From Flavobacterium sp. (GTDB taxonomy: Bacteria; Bacteroidota; Bacteroidia; Flavobacteriales; Flavobacteriaceae): 64,000 nucleotides of DNA. The stretch covers positions 124,001 through 188,000 of the forward strand of contig NZ_JAGIAV010000008.1 of NCBI RefSeq assembly GCF_017744675.1, written 5' to 3'. Within the stretch, counting starts at the first letter, position 1, and each line of letters begins with the position of its first letter. The position numbers and the translations under genes were made by a program. Shown piece after piece: positions 1 through 9,490 of the stretch. The notes beneath the pieces are model-generated. The model saw only the letters and a list, made by a program, of their open reading frames with translations, was not told where the DNA came from and ran no database searches.

Positions 1-654
1 AAGAAAATTTTGCAATTCTTTTTCGATTAGCTGATTGATTCTTCTCGCGCCTAAACTTCCTCCTAGAACCAATAATGTCTTTTTATTCGGATCTAAACCA
101 TAGAATGCAATTGCTTCGTCGCGTTTGCTTTCAATATCAATTAAATCCTGACGAACAGGGTTTCCCGTTAGAACAATTTTCTCTTTTGGGAAAAAGCGTT
201 CCAAATTTTGATATGCCACACAAATTGCATTGGCTTTTTTGCTCAACAATTTATTTGTAATTCCTGGATAAGAATTCTGTTCCTGAACAACGGTTGGAAT
301 TCCTGCAGAACCCGCGGCTTGCAATAAAGGTCCGCTGGCGAAACCGCCCGTTCCAATTACCACATTTGGCTTGAACTTTTTAATAATTCTTTTTGACTCT
401 AATAAACTGCTTGCCAACTTTAGCGGAAACATTAAATTCTGTAAAGTCAATTTTCGCTGTAAACCTGCAATCCAAAGGCCTTTTATTTCGTAACCTGCCT
501 GAGGCACTTTTTGCATCTCCATTTTATCTTTGGCACCCACAAAAAGAAATTCTGCATCAGGAAATTGTAATTTTAATTCATTTGCAATTGCAATCGCAGG
601 ATAGATATGTCCTCCTGTTCCTCCTCCGCTAAGTATGAATTTATACTTTGTCAT
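1..654 (-). CDS. murG: MurG, lipid II-forming GlcNAc transferase (3' end beyond window)
   Basis: MurG adds GlcNAc from UDP-GlcNAc to undecaprenyl-PP-MurNAc-pentapeptide (lipid I) on the inner face of the cytoplasmic membrane, giving lipid II. The frame opens with ATG at 654 and stays open to base 1, giving the first 218 residues of a protein that is usually about 360 long. The glycine-rich lipid-carrier loop SGGGTGGHIYP is at residues 9-19. Further conserved stretches are VIGTGGFASGP and QEQNSYPG, followed by LGGSLGARRIN, where the second Rossmann domain begins. It is the last visible gene of the minus-strand dcw operon, 45 nt after ftsW. The truncation is only the window edge. Confidence 0.96.
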   Translation of the reverse strand, partial: MTKYKFILSGGGTGGHIYPAIAIANELKLQFPDAEFLFVGAKDKMEMQKVPQAGYEIKGLWIAGLQRKLTLQNLMFPLKLASSLLESKRIIKKFKPNVVIGTGGFASGPLLQAAGSAGIPTVVQEQNSYPGITNKLLSKKANAICVAYQNLERFFPKEKIVLTGNPVRQDLIDIESKRDEAIAFYGLDPNKKTLLVLGGSLGARRINQLIEKELQNFL

Positions 655-699
655 CTCTCTAAGAATTACAACTTTTTAAAAAATTATTATATATTAACT

Positions 700-2025
700 T
701 TACTTGTTTAAAACCGCATTCATTGGGTTTCTTGAATTATCTTCTATTGAATAGGCTGGTTCTTCATCATAAATCTCTTGAGGAATCACATCGTCTTCTG
801 CCAATTCTTTATCGATTAATCGCTGTAAAGCTTCTTTTCTTTTTTCTTTTTCTAATTTTTCTTCTGCGATTTCATCTTCCTTTTTAGTCACGCTAATGAT
901 GATCCCAAGCCCAAGGCAAGTCATCCAAATCGAACTACCTCCACTACTAATTAAAGGAAGCGTTTGCCCTGTAACCGGCAATAATTCTACTGCAACCGCC
1001 ATATTAATCATCGCTTGAAATATCATCGGAAACCCAACACCAACGACGACTAATTTTCCGAACAAGGTAGGCGCTTTGTGAGATGCAATTACAAATCGAA
1101 ACAGAAGCAATAGATATAAAATCACGATTGAAACTCCTCCCACTAAACCGTATTCTTCTACAATAATGGCATAAATAAAATCGGAAGAAGATTGTGGCAA
1201 AAAGTTTTTCTGAACACTTTTTCCTGGACCTAATCCTCCTAATTTTCCAGATGCTATTGCAATCTTTGCTTTTTCAATCTGATAATCGTCTTCGTCTGGT
1301 TTATCTGTGGTAAAGTTTGCTATACGACTTTCCCAAGTAGAAACCCTGCTAAAGAATCTTGAATCTGGAAACGCTTTCGCCACCAAAAGAAAGAATGCCA
1401 GCATTGCAACTCCCGAACCTATGATAAAAGCAATATATTTTAACGGATATTTTCCAATAAATGTTAGCATTAAAACCATTGAAAAAATCAAAGCTGTCGT
1501 TGAAAAGTTCGCTGGTAAAATAAGCGCTAACGTAATAAAAACCGGAATCCAAAGCTGAATTAACGAGGTTTGAAAAGGCTCATTTTCTTCTTTCGTTTTA
1601 GACAAATAACGCGCCACATAAATAAACAGAACGATTGCCGCTAATGTTGATGTTTGAAACGTGATTCCGATAAACGGCACCTGAATCCAACGGCTTGCAT
1701 TTGCTCCTGCAATTACAGTTCCTTTTAAAAGTGTATAGATTAATAAAATCCAAACTACTGGAAGCGCAATTTTAGAAATCGCTCTAAAATAATGATATGG
1801 CACTCGATGCACCCAGTAAATGATCAAGAACCCAATACAGATATGCGCTAAATGCTTAACTAAATACCCTAACGTATTTCCTGTTCCGTGCCCGATATAA
1901 GCCAAATTACTACTCGCACTAAAAACAGGCATAAACGAAAACAAAGCCAATAAAGCCACGAATGACCATATTACCCTATCTCCTTTTAATTTGTTCACTA
2001 ACTCCTTCATTGTTTTTAGTTTCAA
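700..2025 (-). CDS. ftsW: FtsW, SEDS-family septal peptidoglycan glycosyltransferase
   Basis: This is a polytopic membrane protein of 441 residues with about ten hydrophobic segments, of the FtsW/RodA/SpoVE (SEDS) family. SEDS proteins polymerise lipid II together with a class B PBP. Seen directly: SRWIQVPFIGITFQ in the first third, SSSDFIYAIIVEEYG in the second half, and the family signature PVTGQTLPLISSGGSS near residues 351-365. A charged cytoplasmic tail of about 70 residues (many KE/EK pairs) follows, longer than in E. coli FtsW. The position between murD and murG favours FtsW over RodA. The gene is preceded by a 46-bp perfect palindrome that separates it from murD. Confidence 0.95.
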   Translation of the reverse strand: MKLKTMKELVNKLKGDRVIWSFVALLALFSFMPVFSASSNLAYIGHGTGNTLGYLVKHLAHICIGFLIIYWVHRVPYHYFRAISKIALPVVWILLIYTLLKGTVIAGANASRWIQVPFIGITFQTSTLAAIVLFIYVARYLSKTKEENEPFQTSLIQLWIPVFITLALILPANFSTTALIFSMVLMLTFIGKYPLKYIAFIIGSGVAMLAFFLLVAKAFPDSRFFSRVSTWESRIANFTTDKPDEDDYQIEKAKIAIASGKLGGLGPGKSVQKNFLPQSSSDFIYAIIVEEYGLVGGVSIVILYLLLLFRFVIASHKAPTLFGKLVVVGVGFPMIFQAMINMAVAVELLPVTGQTLPLISSGGSSIWMTCLGLGIIISVTKKEDEIAEEKLEKEKRKEALQRLIDKELAEDDVIPQEIYDEEPAYSIEDNSRNPMNAVLNK

Positions 2026-2034
2026 GTTTTACTT

Positions 2035-2080
2035 GTTTCAAGTTTCAGTCCCGATAGCTATCGGGACTGAAACTTGAAAC
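2035..2080. repeat. 46-bp perfect palindrome in the murD-ftsW spacer
   Basis: The two 23-nt arms are exactly complementary with no loop, centred between 2057 and 2058. The core is CCCGATAGCTATCGGG, and the flanks read gtttcaagtttcagt and its complement. It lies in the 61-nt gap between murD and ftsW, inside what is otherwise one transcription unit. It has no adjacent T-run typical of a strong terminator on the minus strand, so attenuation, RNA processing or a mobile palindrome are all possible. Confidence 0.95.
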
Positions 2081-2086
2081 TTTTTT

Positions 2087-3418
2087 CTACAAGTTATGTA
2101 CTGCTTGTTTAAATTGTTTTCCACGATCTTCATAATTTTCGAATAAATCGAAACTTGCGCAAGCTGGAGACAACAAAACCACATCTCCTTTTTCTGTTAA
2201 TCTTTGAGCAGTTTTTACTGCATCATTCATATTGTTTACTTCAACCATAATATCAACTACGTTTCCAAAAGCATCGATAATTTTACGGTTATCAATTCCA
2301 AGACAGATAATTGCTTTTACTTTCTCACGTACCAATGACATTAGTTCGTTGTAATCGTTTCCTTTATCAACACCTCCCACAATCCAAACTGTTGGCGCAT
2401 TCATACTGTCTAAAGCAAAGAATGTGGCATTTACATTTGTCGCTTTTGAATCGTTGATATATTGAACATTTTGTATTTTTAATACCTTCTCTAAACGGTG
2501 TTCAACTCCTTGGAAATTAGATAGACTTTCACGAATTGTTGCATTTCTAATTTGCATCAATTTAGCTACAGAGCTTGCTGCCATGGCATTTTTCATATTA
2601 TGTTTTCCTTCTAACGCAATGTGTTCTGTATCCATTGTAAACTCTTCTTGGTTGATTTTTATTTCCATTTTGTTGTTATTTATAGAAGCCCCTTCATCAA
2701 ATTTTTTCGTCAATGAAAAAGGAATTAATTTCGCTTTTGTTTTGTTCTTTTTTAACCATTCTGTACTTGCTTCATCATCTGCATCGTAAATGAGATAATC
2801 ATTTTCAGTCTGGTTCATCGTTATTCGGAACTTCGAATTGATATAATTTTCATATTTATACTCATACCGATCTAAATGGTCCGGACTTATATTGGTTATT
2901 ATCGCAATATCGGGTCTGTAATTTATTATTCCGTCTAACTGAAAACTGCTTAATTCAAGAACGTATGCATCAAATTTATTTTCTGCTACCTGCCAGGCAA
3001 AGCTCTTTCCGATATTTCCTCCCAATCCTACATTCAATCCTGCATATTTCAGCAAGTGGTGTGTTAGCATTGTAGTGGTTGTTTTACCGTTACTTCCTGT
3101 AATCCCGATGGTCATTGCTTCTGTATAAGGTATCGCAAATTCAATTTCCGAAATCACTTTTACTCCTGCCGCAATCAGCTTTTTTACTATCGGAGACTTG
3201 TCTGGAATTCCTGGGCTTTTCATCACCACATCAGCATTTAGAATCAAATCTTCTGTATGCTGCTCTTCTTCCCAGGCTATTTTATTAATGATAAGAACTT
3301 CTTTATAACTCTCTTTTATTTTTCCGAAATCAGAAACAAAAACATCATATCCTTGTTTCTTCCCGAGGATCGCAGTTCCAACACCACTTTCTCCTCCACC
3401 TAAAACCACTAGTCTCAT
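2087..3418 (-). CDS. murD: MurD, UDP-N-acetylmuramoyl-L-alanine:D-glutamate ligase
   Basis: MurD is the cytoplasmic ATP-dependent ligase that adds D-Glu to UDP-MurNAc-L-Ala. The 443 residues match the family length. The N-terminal Rossmann-type nucleotide-sugar domain starts RLVVLGGGESGVG. The ATP-binding loop GITGSNGKTTTT is at residues 105-116. NISPDHLDRY, HNMKNAMAA (central domain) and HRLEKV with NDSKATN (C-terminal domain) are further Mur ligase signatures. Its start codon directly abuts the mraY stop (no spacer), so the two are probably translationally linked. Confidence 0.97.
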   Translation of the reverse strand: MRLVVLGGGESGVGTAILGKKQGYDVFVSDFGKIKESYKEVLIINKIAWEEEQHTEDLILNADVVMKSPGIPDKSPIVKKLIAAGVKVISEIEFAIPYTEAMTIGITGSNGKTTTTMLTHHLLKYAGLNVGLGGNIGKSFAWQVAENKFDAYVLELSSFQLDGIINYRPDIAIITNISPDHLDRYEYKYENYINSKFRITMNQTENDYLIYDADDEASTEWLKKNKTKAKLIPFSLTKKFDEGASINNNKMEIKINQEEFTMDTEHIALEGKHNMKNAMAASSVAKLMQIRNATIRESLSNFQGVEHRLEKVLKIQNVQYINDSKATNVNATFFALDSMNAPTVWIVGGVDKGNDYNELMSLVREKVKAIICLGIDNRKIIDAFGNVVDIMVEVNNMNDAVKTAQRLTEKGDVVLLSPACASFDLFENYEDRGKQFKQAVHNL

Positions 3419-4651
3419 CTATCTTAATTTTAGGGTAATAATTGACAATATGGCTAACATCACAGCAACAATCCAGAAACGGGTTACGATTTTACTTTCG
3501 TGATATCCTTTTTTCTGATAATGATGATGCAAAGGTGACATCAGGAAAATTCTTCGGCCTTCACCAAAACGCTTTTTGGTATATTTAAAATAAGTTACTT
3601 GAATAATTACGGAAGCACTTTCTGCTAAGAAAATTCCACAGAATAAAACAATCAAAATTTCTTTACGCACTGCAATTGCTAATACTGCAATAATTCCTCC
3701 AATAGTCAAACTTCCTGTATCTCCCATAAATACAGATGCCGGAAACGAATTGTACCAAAGAAATCCGATAAGCGCTCCAACAAAGGCAGAAATAAAGACC
3801 GTCATTTCTCCCGAATTGGGGATATACATGATATTCAAATAATTAGAAAAAATGATATTACCAGAAACAAACGTAAATATTCCGAGGGCGAGGACTGATA
3901 TGGCGGAGGTTCCTGCCGCGAGTCCGTCGATTCCGTCAGTTAAATTAGCTCCATTTGAAACTGCTGTAATAATGAAAATAACAACCGGAATAAACACTAG
4001 CCAAGCCCATTTCTCGTAACCATCTCCCATAAAAGATAATACTTCAGCATAATCAAATTCGTTGTTTTTTACGAAAGGAATTGTAGTTGCTGTAGATTTC
4101 TCCTCAACTCCTGCAGGCACAACAACTGTTGAATTTGCAGCAGTTTTAAAAATATCTGCACGACCCGTATCTGTTCTTACTGTAACAGCAGGATTAAAAT
4201 AAAGAACTGCCCCAACGATGATTCCTAGACCAACTTGACCAATAACTTTAAAAATACCTTTTAATCCTTGTTTGTCTTTTTTGAATATTTTAATGTAATC
4301 GTCAACAAAACCAATTGTTCCCATCCACAAAGTAGTTACAATTAGCAAAACAATATATATGTTGTGCAATCTTGCAAATAATAGAACTGGAATAAGAGTT
4401 GCAAAAATGATGATTAATCCACCCATTGTTGGCGTACCAGCTTTTTCATTCTGACCTGCCAAACCAAGCTCGCGAACTGTTTCTCCAACTTGCTGACGGC
4501 GCAAAAAGTTAATTACTCTTTTACCATAAATAGTCGACAAAAGCAACGAAAGCATAAATGCCAAAGCTGATCTAAATGTGATGTACTGGAAAACTCCTGT
4601 CCCGGGAATGTCCAATGTTTTATCAAAATATTCAAATAAATAGTACAGCAT
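3419..4651 (-). CDS. mraY: MraY, phospho-MurNAc-pentapeptide transferase
   Basis: MraY transfers phospho-MurNAc-pentapeptide from UDP to undecaprenyl phosphate, forming lipid I. It is polytopic. Visible signatures are GTPTMGGLII, GFVDDYIKI, NLTDGIDGLAAG, FMGDTGSL and the HHHYQKKG loop close to the C-terminus. The 410 residues exceed the roughly 360 of the E. coli enzyme. The extra length is mainly an extracytoplasmic-looking insertion of about 60 residues around 150-215, between membrane segments (starting TVRTDTGRADIF and ending before EKWAW). A 101-nt AT-rich spacer with ATTCCAA-type words separates it from murE. murF does not lie between them as it does in E. coli. Confidence 0.97.
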   Translation of the reverse strand: MLYYLFEYFDKTLDIPGTGVFQYITFRSALAFMLSLLLSTIYGKRVINFLRRQQVGETVRELGLAGQNEKAGTPTMGGLIIIFATLIPVLLFARLHNIYIVLLIVTTLWMGTIGFVDDYIKIFKKDKQGLKGIFKVIGQVGLGIIVGAVLYFNPAVTVRTDTGRADIFKTAANSTVVVPAGVEEKSTATTIPFVKNNEFDYAEVLSFMGDGYEKWAWLVFIPVVIFIITAVSNGANLTDGIDGLAAGTSAISVLALGIFTFVSGNIIFSNYLNIMYIPNSGEMTVFISAFVGALIGFLWYNSFPASVFMGDTGSLTIGGIIAVLAIAVRKEILIVLFCGIFLAESASVIIQVTYFKYTKKRFGEGRRIFLMSPLHHHYQKKGYHESKIVTRFWIVAVMLAILSIITLKLR

Positions 4652-4752
4652 ATTTCTTTATTTTTTTAAATTCTAATTCGAATTAAATTCCAATTTTTAA
4701 ATTCCAAACTCCAACATTGAATTGGATTCTGAAATTTGAAATTTCAATTTTG

Positions 4753-6216
4753 TTATTTATTTAGTTGCTTTAAAATCTCTTTTACCGTCTCCATATCATC
4801 AAAATGGTGGCGAACTCCATTTATCTCCTGATAGGTTTCATGCCCTTTTCCTGCAATTAGAATGATATCTTTTGGCTGAGCCAATTGACAAGCGGTTTTA
4901 ATGGCTTGTTTTCTATCTGTAATTCGCAGCATTTTTTTATAATTATGAGGCTCAACTCCTTGCTCCATTTCATCCAAAATAACTTCTGGATCTTCATTTC
5001 TAGGATTATCTGAAGTCAAAACCGCTTTATCGCTCATATCCGAAGCAATCTTTGCCATAATCGGACGTTTTGTTTTATCGCGATTCCCTCCGCATCCAAC
5101 AACAGTGATCAATTGTTCGTTTTTGGTACGAATATCATTTATGGTTTTCAAAACATTATCAAGCGCATCTGGCGTATGTGCATAATCCACAACCGCAGTA
5201 ATTCCGCCATCCGATACGATATATTGAAAACGACCCGAAACACTTTCTAAATCAGACAATAAACGCAACGCTTCCAGACTATCAATTCCAAGTTCTATAG
5301 CTGTTCCGTAAATCGCTAAAACATTGTATGCGTTGAAAGTGCCTATCAGTTTTACCCAAACTTCATTATCGTTAATTTTTAGAAGCAAACCTGATAATTG
5401 GCTTTCTAAAATCTGAGCTCTATAATCTGCATAAGACTTTAAAGCATAAGTCAGTTTTTTAGCCACTGTATTCTGAAGCATTACTGATCCATTTTTATCA
5501 TCAATGTTTGATAAAACAAAAGCGGATTTTGGAAGCGAGTCGAAAAATGACTTTTTAACGTCTCTATATTCTGCAAATGTTGGATGGTAATCTAAATGGT
5601 CATGAGAAAGATTCGTGAAAATTCCTCCCACAAAATGCAACGCTTCTGTACGCTTTTGGTGAATGCCATGCGAACTAACTTCCATAAAACAATGCGTCAC
5701 TCCAGCTTCAACCATTTCATTTAAATAATGATTGATTGTCAAAGAATCTGGCGTTGTATGTGTTGCCGGATATTCTGTTGTATCAACTACGATTTTTACG
5801 GTCGACAGTAATCCAACTTTAAAGCCTGCTTTTTGAAACAATTGAAACAATAACGATGCAATTGTAGTTTTACCATTTGTACCAGTTACACCAACTAATT
5901 TTAGTTTTGAAGAAGGATCTGCAAAATAATTAGCTGCCATAAAAGCCAAAGCCGTATTGGTGTCTTTCACCTGAATATAAGTCACACCATTCGCAACATT
6001 TGCTGGAAACGTATCGCAAATAATTGCTTTTGCCCCAAGCTGAATTGCTTTTTCTATGTAATCATGTCCATCTGAAAGTGAACCGCGAATAGCCACGAAA
6101 ACATCATTTGCTTCTACTTTACGTGAATCAAACTCAATTTTCTGGATAGCCACATCTGTTGAACCTTTTACAGATTCAATGGCTACTTTATATAATATGT
6201 CTTTTAATACTTTCAC
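4753..6216 (-). CDS. murE: MurE, UDP-MurNAc-tripeptide synthetase (meso-DAP type)
   Basis: MurE adds the third stem-peptide residue. The 487 residues contain the ATP loop TGTNGKTT (111-118), HDHLDYH in the central domain, and DNPR at 403-406 in the C-terminal domain. DNPR is the motif associated with meso-diaminopimelate specificity, as opposed to lysine, so DAP-type peptidoglycan is inferred. GCGGNRDKTKRP is another conserved C-terminal motif. The start overlaps the stop of the upstream PBP gene by 4 nt (ATGA type), indicating coupling. Confidence 0.97.
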   Translation of the reverse strand: MKVLKDILYKVAIESVKGSTDVAIQKIEFDSRKVEANDVFVAIRGSLSDGHDYIEKAIQLGAKAIICDTFPANVANGVTYIQVKDTNTALAFMAANYFADPSSKLKLVGVTGTNGKTTIASLLFQLFQKAGFKVGLLSTVKIVVDTTEYPATHTTPDSLTINHYLNEMVEAGVTHCFMEVSSHGIHQKRTEALHFVGGIFTNLSHDHLDYHPTFAEYRDVKKSFFDSLPKSAFVLSNIDDKNGSVMLQNTVAKKLTYALKSYADYRAQILESQLSGLLLKINDNEVWVKLIGTFNAYNVLAIYGTAIELGIDSLEALRLLSDLESVSGRFQYIVSDGGITAVVDYAHTPDALDNVLKTINDIRTKNEQLITVVGCGGNRDKTKRPIMAKIASDMSDKAVLTSDNPRNEDPEVILDEMEQGVEPHNYKKMLRITDRKQAIKTACQLAQPKDIILIAGKGHETYQEINGVRHHFDDMETVKEILKQLNK

Positions 6217-8222
6217 GATAATTCCAATACAATAGTTGTGTTTTTACTAATACTGGTTCCTGCTTGAATCGATTGATTCTTCACTTTCCCCATTCCATTT
6301 ACTTTCACTTTCAAACCTAAATTCTCCAGTAAAGCAATCGCATCCATCCCTGGCATTCCTTTTAAATTAGGAATCTGATTCATCTTTTTATTGGCCTCAA
6401 CCGTATATTTATCATAACTAGCATCCTGTTTCGGAATTCTAGTGTCTAATTTTTTAATTCTATTTGTTGAAGGCGCGTCTGTAAAAATCTTTTGTGCAAT
6501 TCTTTTAAAGACCGGTCCTGCAACATCCGCTCCATAATAATTGTTCTTAGCCGTATTTGGTTTATGAACCACTACAATGCAAGAGTATTTTGGATGATCT
6601 GCTGGAAAATATCCTACGAAAGAAGACGCATAATACAACGCTGATTTTCCTTCTTTCCCTCCATAATTCATTTGAGCCGTTCCGGTTTTTCCCGCCATAG
6701 AAAAGTCTTTAGAATACAGCTTGGAACCCGTTCCTTTTTTTACCACATTTTCTAAGACCGCTTTTACTTTTTTAAGCGTTTCAGGCGAACAGACCTTTGG
6801 ATTGATTACTTCTGTGTCAAACTTTTTTATGGTATTATTCCATTCTTTAATTTCTGAAACAAATTGCGGCCTTACCATTACTCCATTATTCGCAATCGAA
6901 TTATAAAAGGCTAAAGTCTGCATTGGCGTAACTGAAACCGAATATCCAAAAGCCATCCACGGAAGCGAAATCCCTGACCAGCTTTTATCTCCTGGATGCG
7001 GAACAATCGGTCTGCCTTCTCCTTTAAAGTGCAATCCTAACGGTTTATCTAAACCAAAACTTCTAATATGATTCACAAACTTTGACGGATTGCTCTTGTA
7101 ATTATCATAAACCGCCTGAACCATTACCGTATTGGACGAAAGTTCAAATCCGCGCGCAAGTGAAACTTTTCCGTAACCTCCATGATGCGAATCGCGTACC
7201 GATCTTCCATAATATTTAACAACACCATTGTGACTGTCGTAAACCGTACTTGTATCGGCTACTTTGTCTTCTAAAATCGCCATTAAATCGACCAATTTAA
7301 AAGTCGATCCTGGTTCGTGAGATTCTGCAATTGCATAATTTGTGGTCTCATAATACGAGCCGTCTTCTGCTCTCCCTAAGTTTGAAATCGCTTTAACGTA
7401 ACCCGTTTCTGTTTCCATTACCACAACACAACCATGATCTGCTTCATAATCTTGCAATTGTTTCAGCAAAGCGTGATGCGCAATATCTTGAATGAAAACA
7501 TCTATAGTCGAAATCACATCATAACCGTCAATCGGGTCTACCTCGTTAACATCACGAATAGGTTTCCATTGTCCTTTTGCGATTTTTTGTTTTAGGATTT
7601 TACCATCTTTTCCGTTCAAATAGTTTTTAAATGCCCATTCAATTCCTTTTCCTACTTCTACTCCAGTTGCAGGATCAATACGGTCATAACCAATTGTTCT
7701 TTCTGCAATTTTCCCGATCGGATGTTTTCTAACCGTTTCTTGTTCAACAATAATTCCGCCTTTGAAAGCTCCTAAATTGAATAATGGAAAACCTTTAATT
7801 TTTACATATTCAGTATAACTTAAGTTGCGAGCAATCAAATAATAACGATTTTTATTCTCGCGTGCTTTTCGTAATTCTTTCTGAAAATAACTACTTGGCT
7901 TATCTAAAACTGTTGCCAATGAATCTGACAATGGTTTTACATATTTTTCAAAAGTTTCTGTTTTTGGCGCTTTTGCATCAAAACGAATTTCATAATTCGG
8001 AATTGAAGTGGCCAGCAAACTTCCATCAGCAGAATAAATATTTCCTTTGTTGGCAGGAATTACAAAGTTTCTCACAGTACGCTGTTTTGCGAGTTTTCTG
8101 TAATAATCTCCTTCAACCCACTGAATATTGGTTAATTTAACAACAATAGCAATTGCCATCAAAAAGATGAAAACTGCTACGAGGTAAATTCTGTAGGATA
8201 TATGTTTATCGTCTACTGCCAT
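6213..8222 (-). CDS. ftsI: FtsI/PBP3-like class B penicillin-binding protein with PASTA domain
   Basis: This is the septal D,D-transpeptidase that crosslinks peptidoglycan made by FtsW. Residues 10-30 form one N-terminal membrane anchor, followed by the PBP dimerisation region. The transpeptidase motifs are STFK (306-309, nucleophile Ser306), SSN (362-364) and KTGTAQ (511-516). A single PASTA domain occupies roughly 610-669 (IPNLKGMPGMDAI onward), which explains the 669-residue length against about 590 in E. coli. It overlaps the small FtsL-like gene upstream by 10 nt and murE downstream by 4 nt. The dcw position supports FtsI rather than the elongation PBP2. Confidence 0.95.
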   Translation of the reverse strand: MAVDDKHISYRIYLVAVFIFLMAIAIVVKLTNIQWVEGDYYRKLAKQRTVRNFVIPANKGNIYSADGSLLATSIPNYEIRFDAKAPKTETFEKYVKPLSDSLATVLDKPSSYFQKELRKARENKNRYYLIARNLSYTEYVKIKGFPLFNLGAFKGGIIVEQETVRKHPIGKIAERTIGYDRIDPATGVEVGKGIEWAFKNYLNGKDGKILKQKIAKGQWKPIRDVNEVDPIDGYDVISTIDVFIQDIAHHALLKQLQDYEADHGCVVVMETETGYVKAISNLGRAEDGSYYETTNYAIAESHEPGSTFKLVDLMAILEDKVADTSTVYDSHNGVVKYYGRSVRDSHHGGYGKVSLARGFELSSNTVMVQAVYDNYKSNPSKFVNHIRSFGLDKPLGLHFKGEGRPIVPHPGDKSWSGISLPWMAFGYSVSVTPMQTLAFYNSIANNGVMVRPQFVSEIKEWNNTIKKFDTEVINPKVCSPETLKKVKAVLENVVKKGTGSKLYSKDFSMAGKTGTAQMNYGGKEGKSALYYASSFVGYFPADHPKYSCIVVVHKPNTAKNNYYGADVAGPVFKRIAQKIFTDAPSTNRIKKLDTRIPKQDASYDKYTVEANKKMNQIPNLKGMPGMDAIALLENLGLKVKVNGMGKVKNQSIQAGTSISKNTTIVLELS

Positions 8223-8560
8223 ATTCTTTTAAAGAAACTTTTTTCTTCTTCTTTTTTAACTTCTATTTTCACTGGAGGAACTGTCGACGGAAAAATTTGC
8301 TTTTCTAACATTTTATCCGAAATGGTTGACTCCATTTTTAACTTCATCAATTCTGAACGTCGATCTACAAATTCAGATCTTAGCTCTTTTACTTCATTAT
8401 TTAATTTCGCGATTTCAAAAACCTTTTGTTCGTATCGCTGTGTATTGGCAATCATCAAAATGGCCAGCAAAATTATAAAGACAATAAATCGCCAATTTTT
8501 TACTGCATCTTCATGAATCAGAAATCTTGCTTTTAATATGCTAAATACACCACTTTTCAT
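8213..8560 (-). CDS. ftsL: FtsL-like small division membrane protein
   Basis: This protein of 115 residues has one membrane span (about residues 24-41, WRFIVFIILLAILMIANT), preceded by a short cytoplasmic segment and followed by a heptad-rich coiled coil (about 50-95). That is the topology of FtsL, which bridges FtsB/FtsQ to FtsW-FtsI. FtsL is poorly conserved in sequence, so the call rests on topology, size and its exact place between rsmH and ftsI. Bacteroidota databases often carry it as an FtsL-like family. Confidence 0.85.
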   Translation of the reverse strand: MKSGVFSILKARFLIHEDAVKNWRFIVFIILLAILMIANTQRYEQKVFEIAKLNNEVKELRSEFVDRRSELMKLKMESTISDKMLEKQIFPSTVPPVKIEVKKEEEKSFFKRIWQ

Positions 8561-8581
8561 TATTTCCTACCTTAATATATA

Positions 8582-9490
8582 TTATAGCTTTTCTGCAACT
8601 CTTAATTTGGCACTTCTTGCTCTATTATTAATCTTGATTTCTTCGTTGTCTGGAACAATCAATTTTCCGATAGTTTTGAATGGAACTGAAAAGTTTCCGT
8701 AAAAATCTCTTTCTGGTTCTCCTTCAAACATTCCGTTCTTTATGAATCTTTTTACCAAACGATCTTCTAAAGAATGATACGAGATTACCGAGAATCTTCC
8801 TCCTGGTTTTAAAACCTCCAACGACTGCTCGATAAATTCTTTAAGAACGTCCATTTCTTGATTTACCTCAATTCGAATTGCCTGATAAATCTGAGCCAAG
8901 ACTTTGTTTCGAACTTTCTCTGGCAAAAACTTTTTCAGAACATCCTTTAACTCTTCGGTTGTTTTGATAGGATAATCTTTTCTCGCCTCTACAATTGTTC
9001 TTGCTAAAACTGGCGCATTCTTCAACTCCCCATAATCAAAAAAAACACGACGTAAATCCTGTTCTTCATATTCGTTAACCACCCGATAAGCATTTAAATC
9101 ATTTCTTTGACTCATCCGCATATCTAACTCGGCATCAAATCTTGTAGAAAAACCTCTTTCAGGAACATCAAACTGATGTGATGAAACTCCCAAATCTGCT
9201 AAGATTCCATCTACTTCTTTTACTCCGTGAAAACGTAAAAACCTTTTTATGAACCTAAAATTCTCGTTTATCAGAGTAAACCTTTCATCAGGCAATGCAT
9301 TGGCAAGCGCGTCTTCGTCTTGGTCAAATGCAAACAGCCTTCCGTTTGGTCCTAATCTTTTTAAAATCTCTTTTGAATGACCACCGCCTCCAAACGTAAC
9401 ATCTACATACACACCATCAGGTTTAATATTTAAACCATCTACTGTTTGATGAAGCAAAACCGGATTATGATATTCCATCTTCGTCGTCAT
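8582..9490 (-). CDS. rsmH: RsmH, 16S rRNA C1402 N4-methyltransferase
   Basis: RsmH (MraW) methylates the N4 position of C1402 in the 16S rRNA P site using SAM. The 302 residues match the family. Seen: NPVLLHQTVDGL at the start, the SAM loop TFGGGGHS (32-39), DLGVSSHQFD, RGFSTRFDAELDMRM, and ISYHSLEDRLVKRF towards the C-terminus. The start lies inside the 3' end of mraZ (26-nt overlap), the usual mraZ-rsmH arrangement. Confidence 0.97.
   Translation of the reverse strand: MTTKMEYHNPVLLHQTVDGLNIKPDGVYVDVTFGGGGHSKEILKRLGPNGRLFAFDQDEDALANALPDERFTLINENFRFIKRFLRFHGVKEVDGILADLGVSSHQFDVPERGFSTRFDAELDMRMSQRNDLNAYRVVNEYEEQDLRRVFFDYGELKNAPVLARTIVEARKDYPIKTTEELKDVLKKFLPEKVRNKVLAQIYQAIRIEVNQEMDVLKEFIEQSLEVLKPGGRFSVISYHSLEDRLVKRFIKNGMFEGEPERDFYGNFSVPFKTIGKLIVPDNEEIKINNRARSAKLRVAEKL

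Noticed and set aside
1307..1558. Open frame of 83 codons on the plus strand inside ftsW
   Set aside because: It lies wholly within the coding sequence of a clear FtsW protein and has no family features; it is an antisense shadow.
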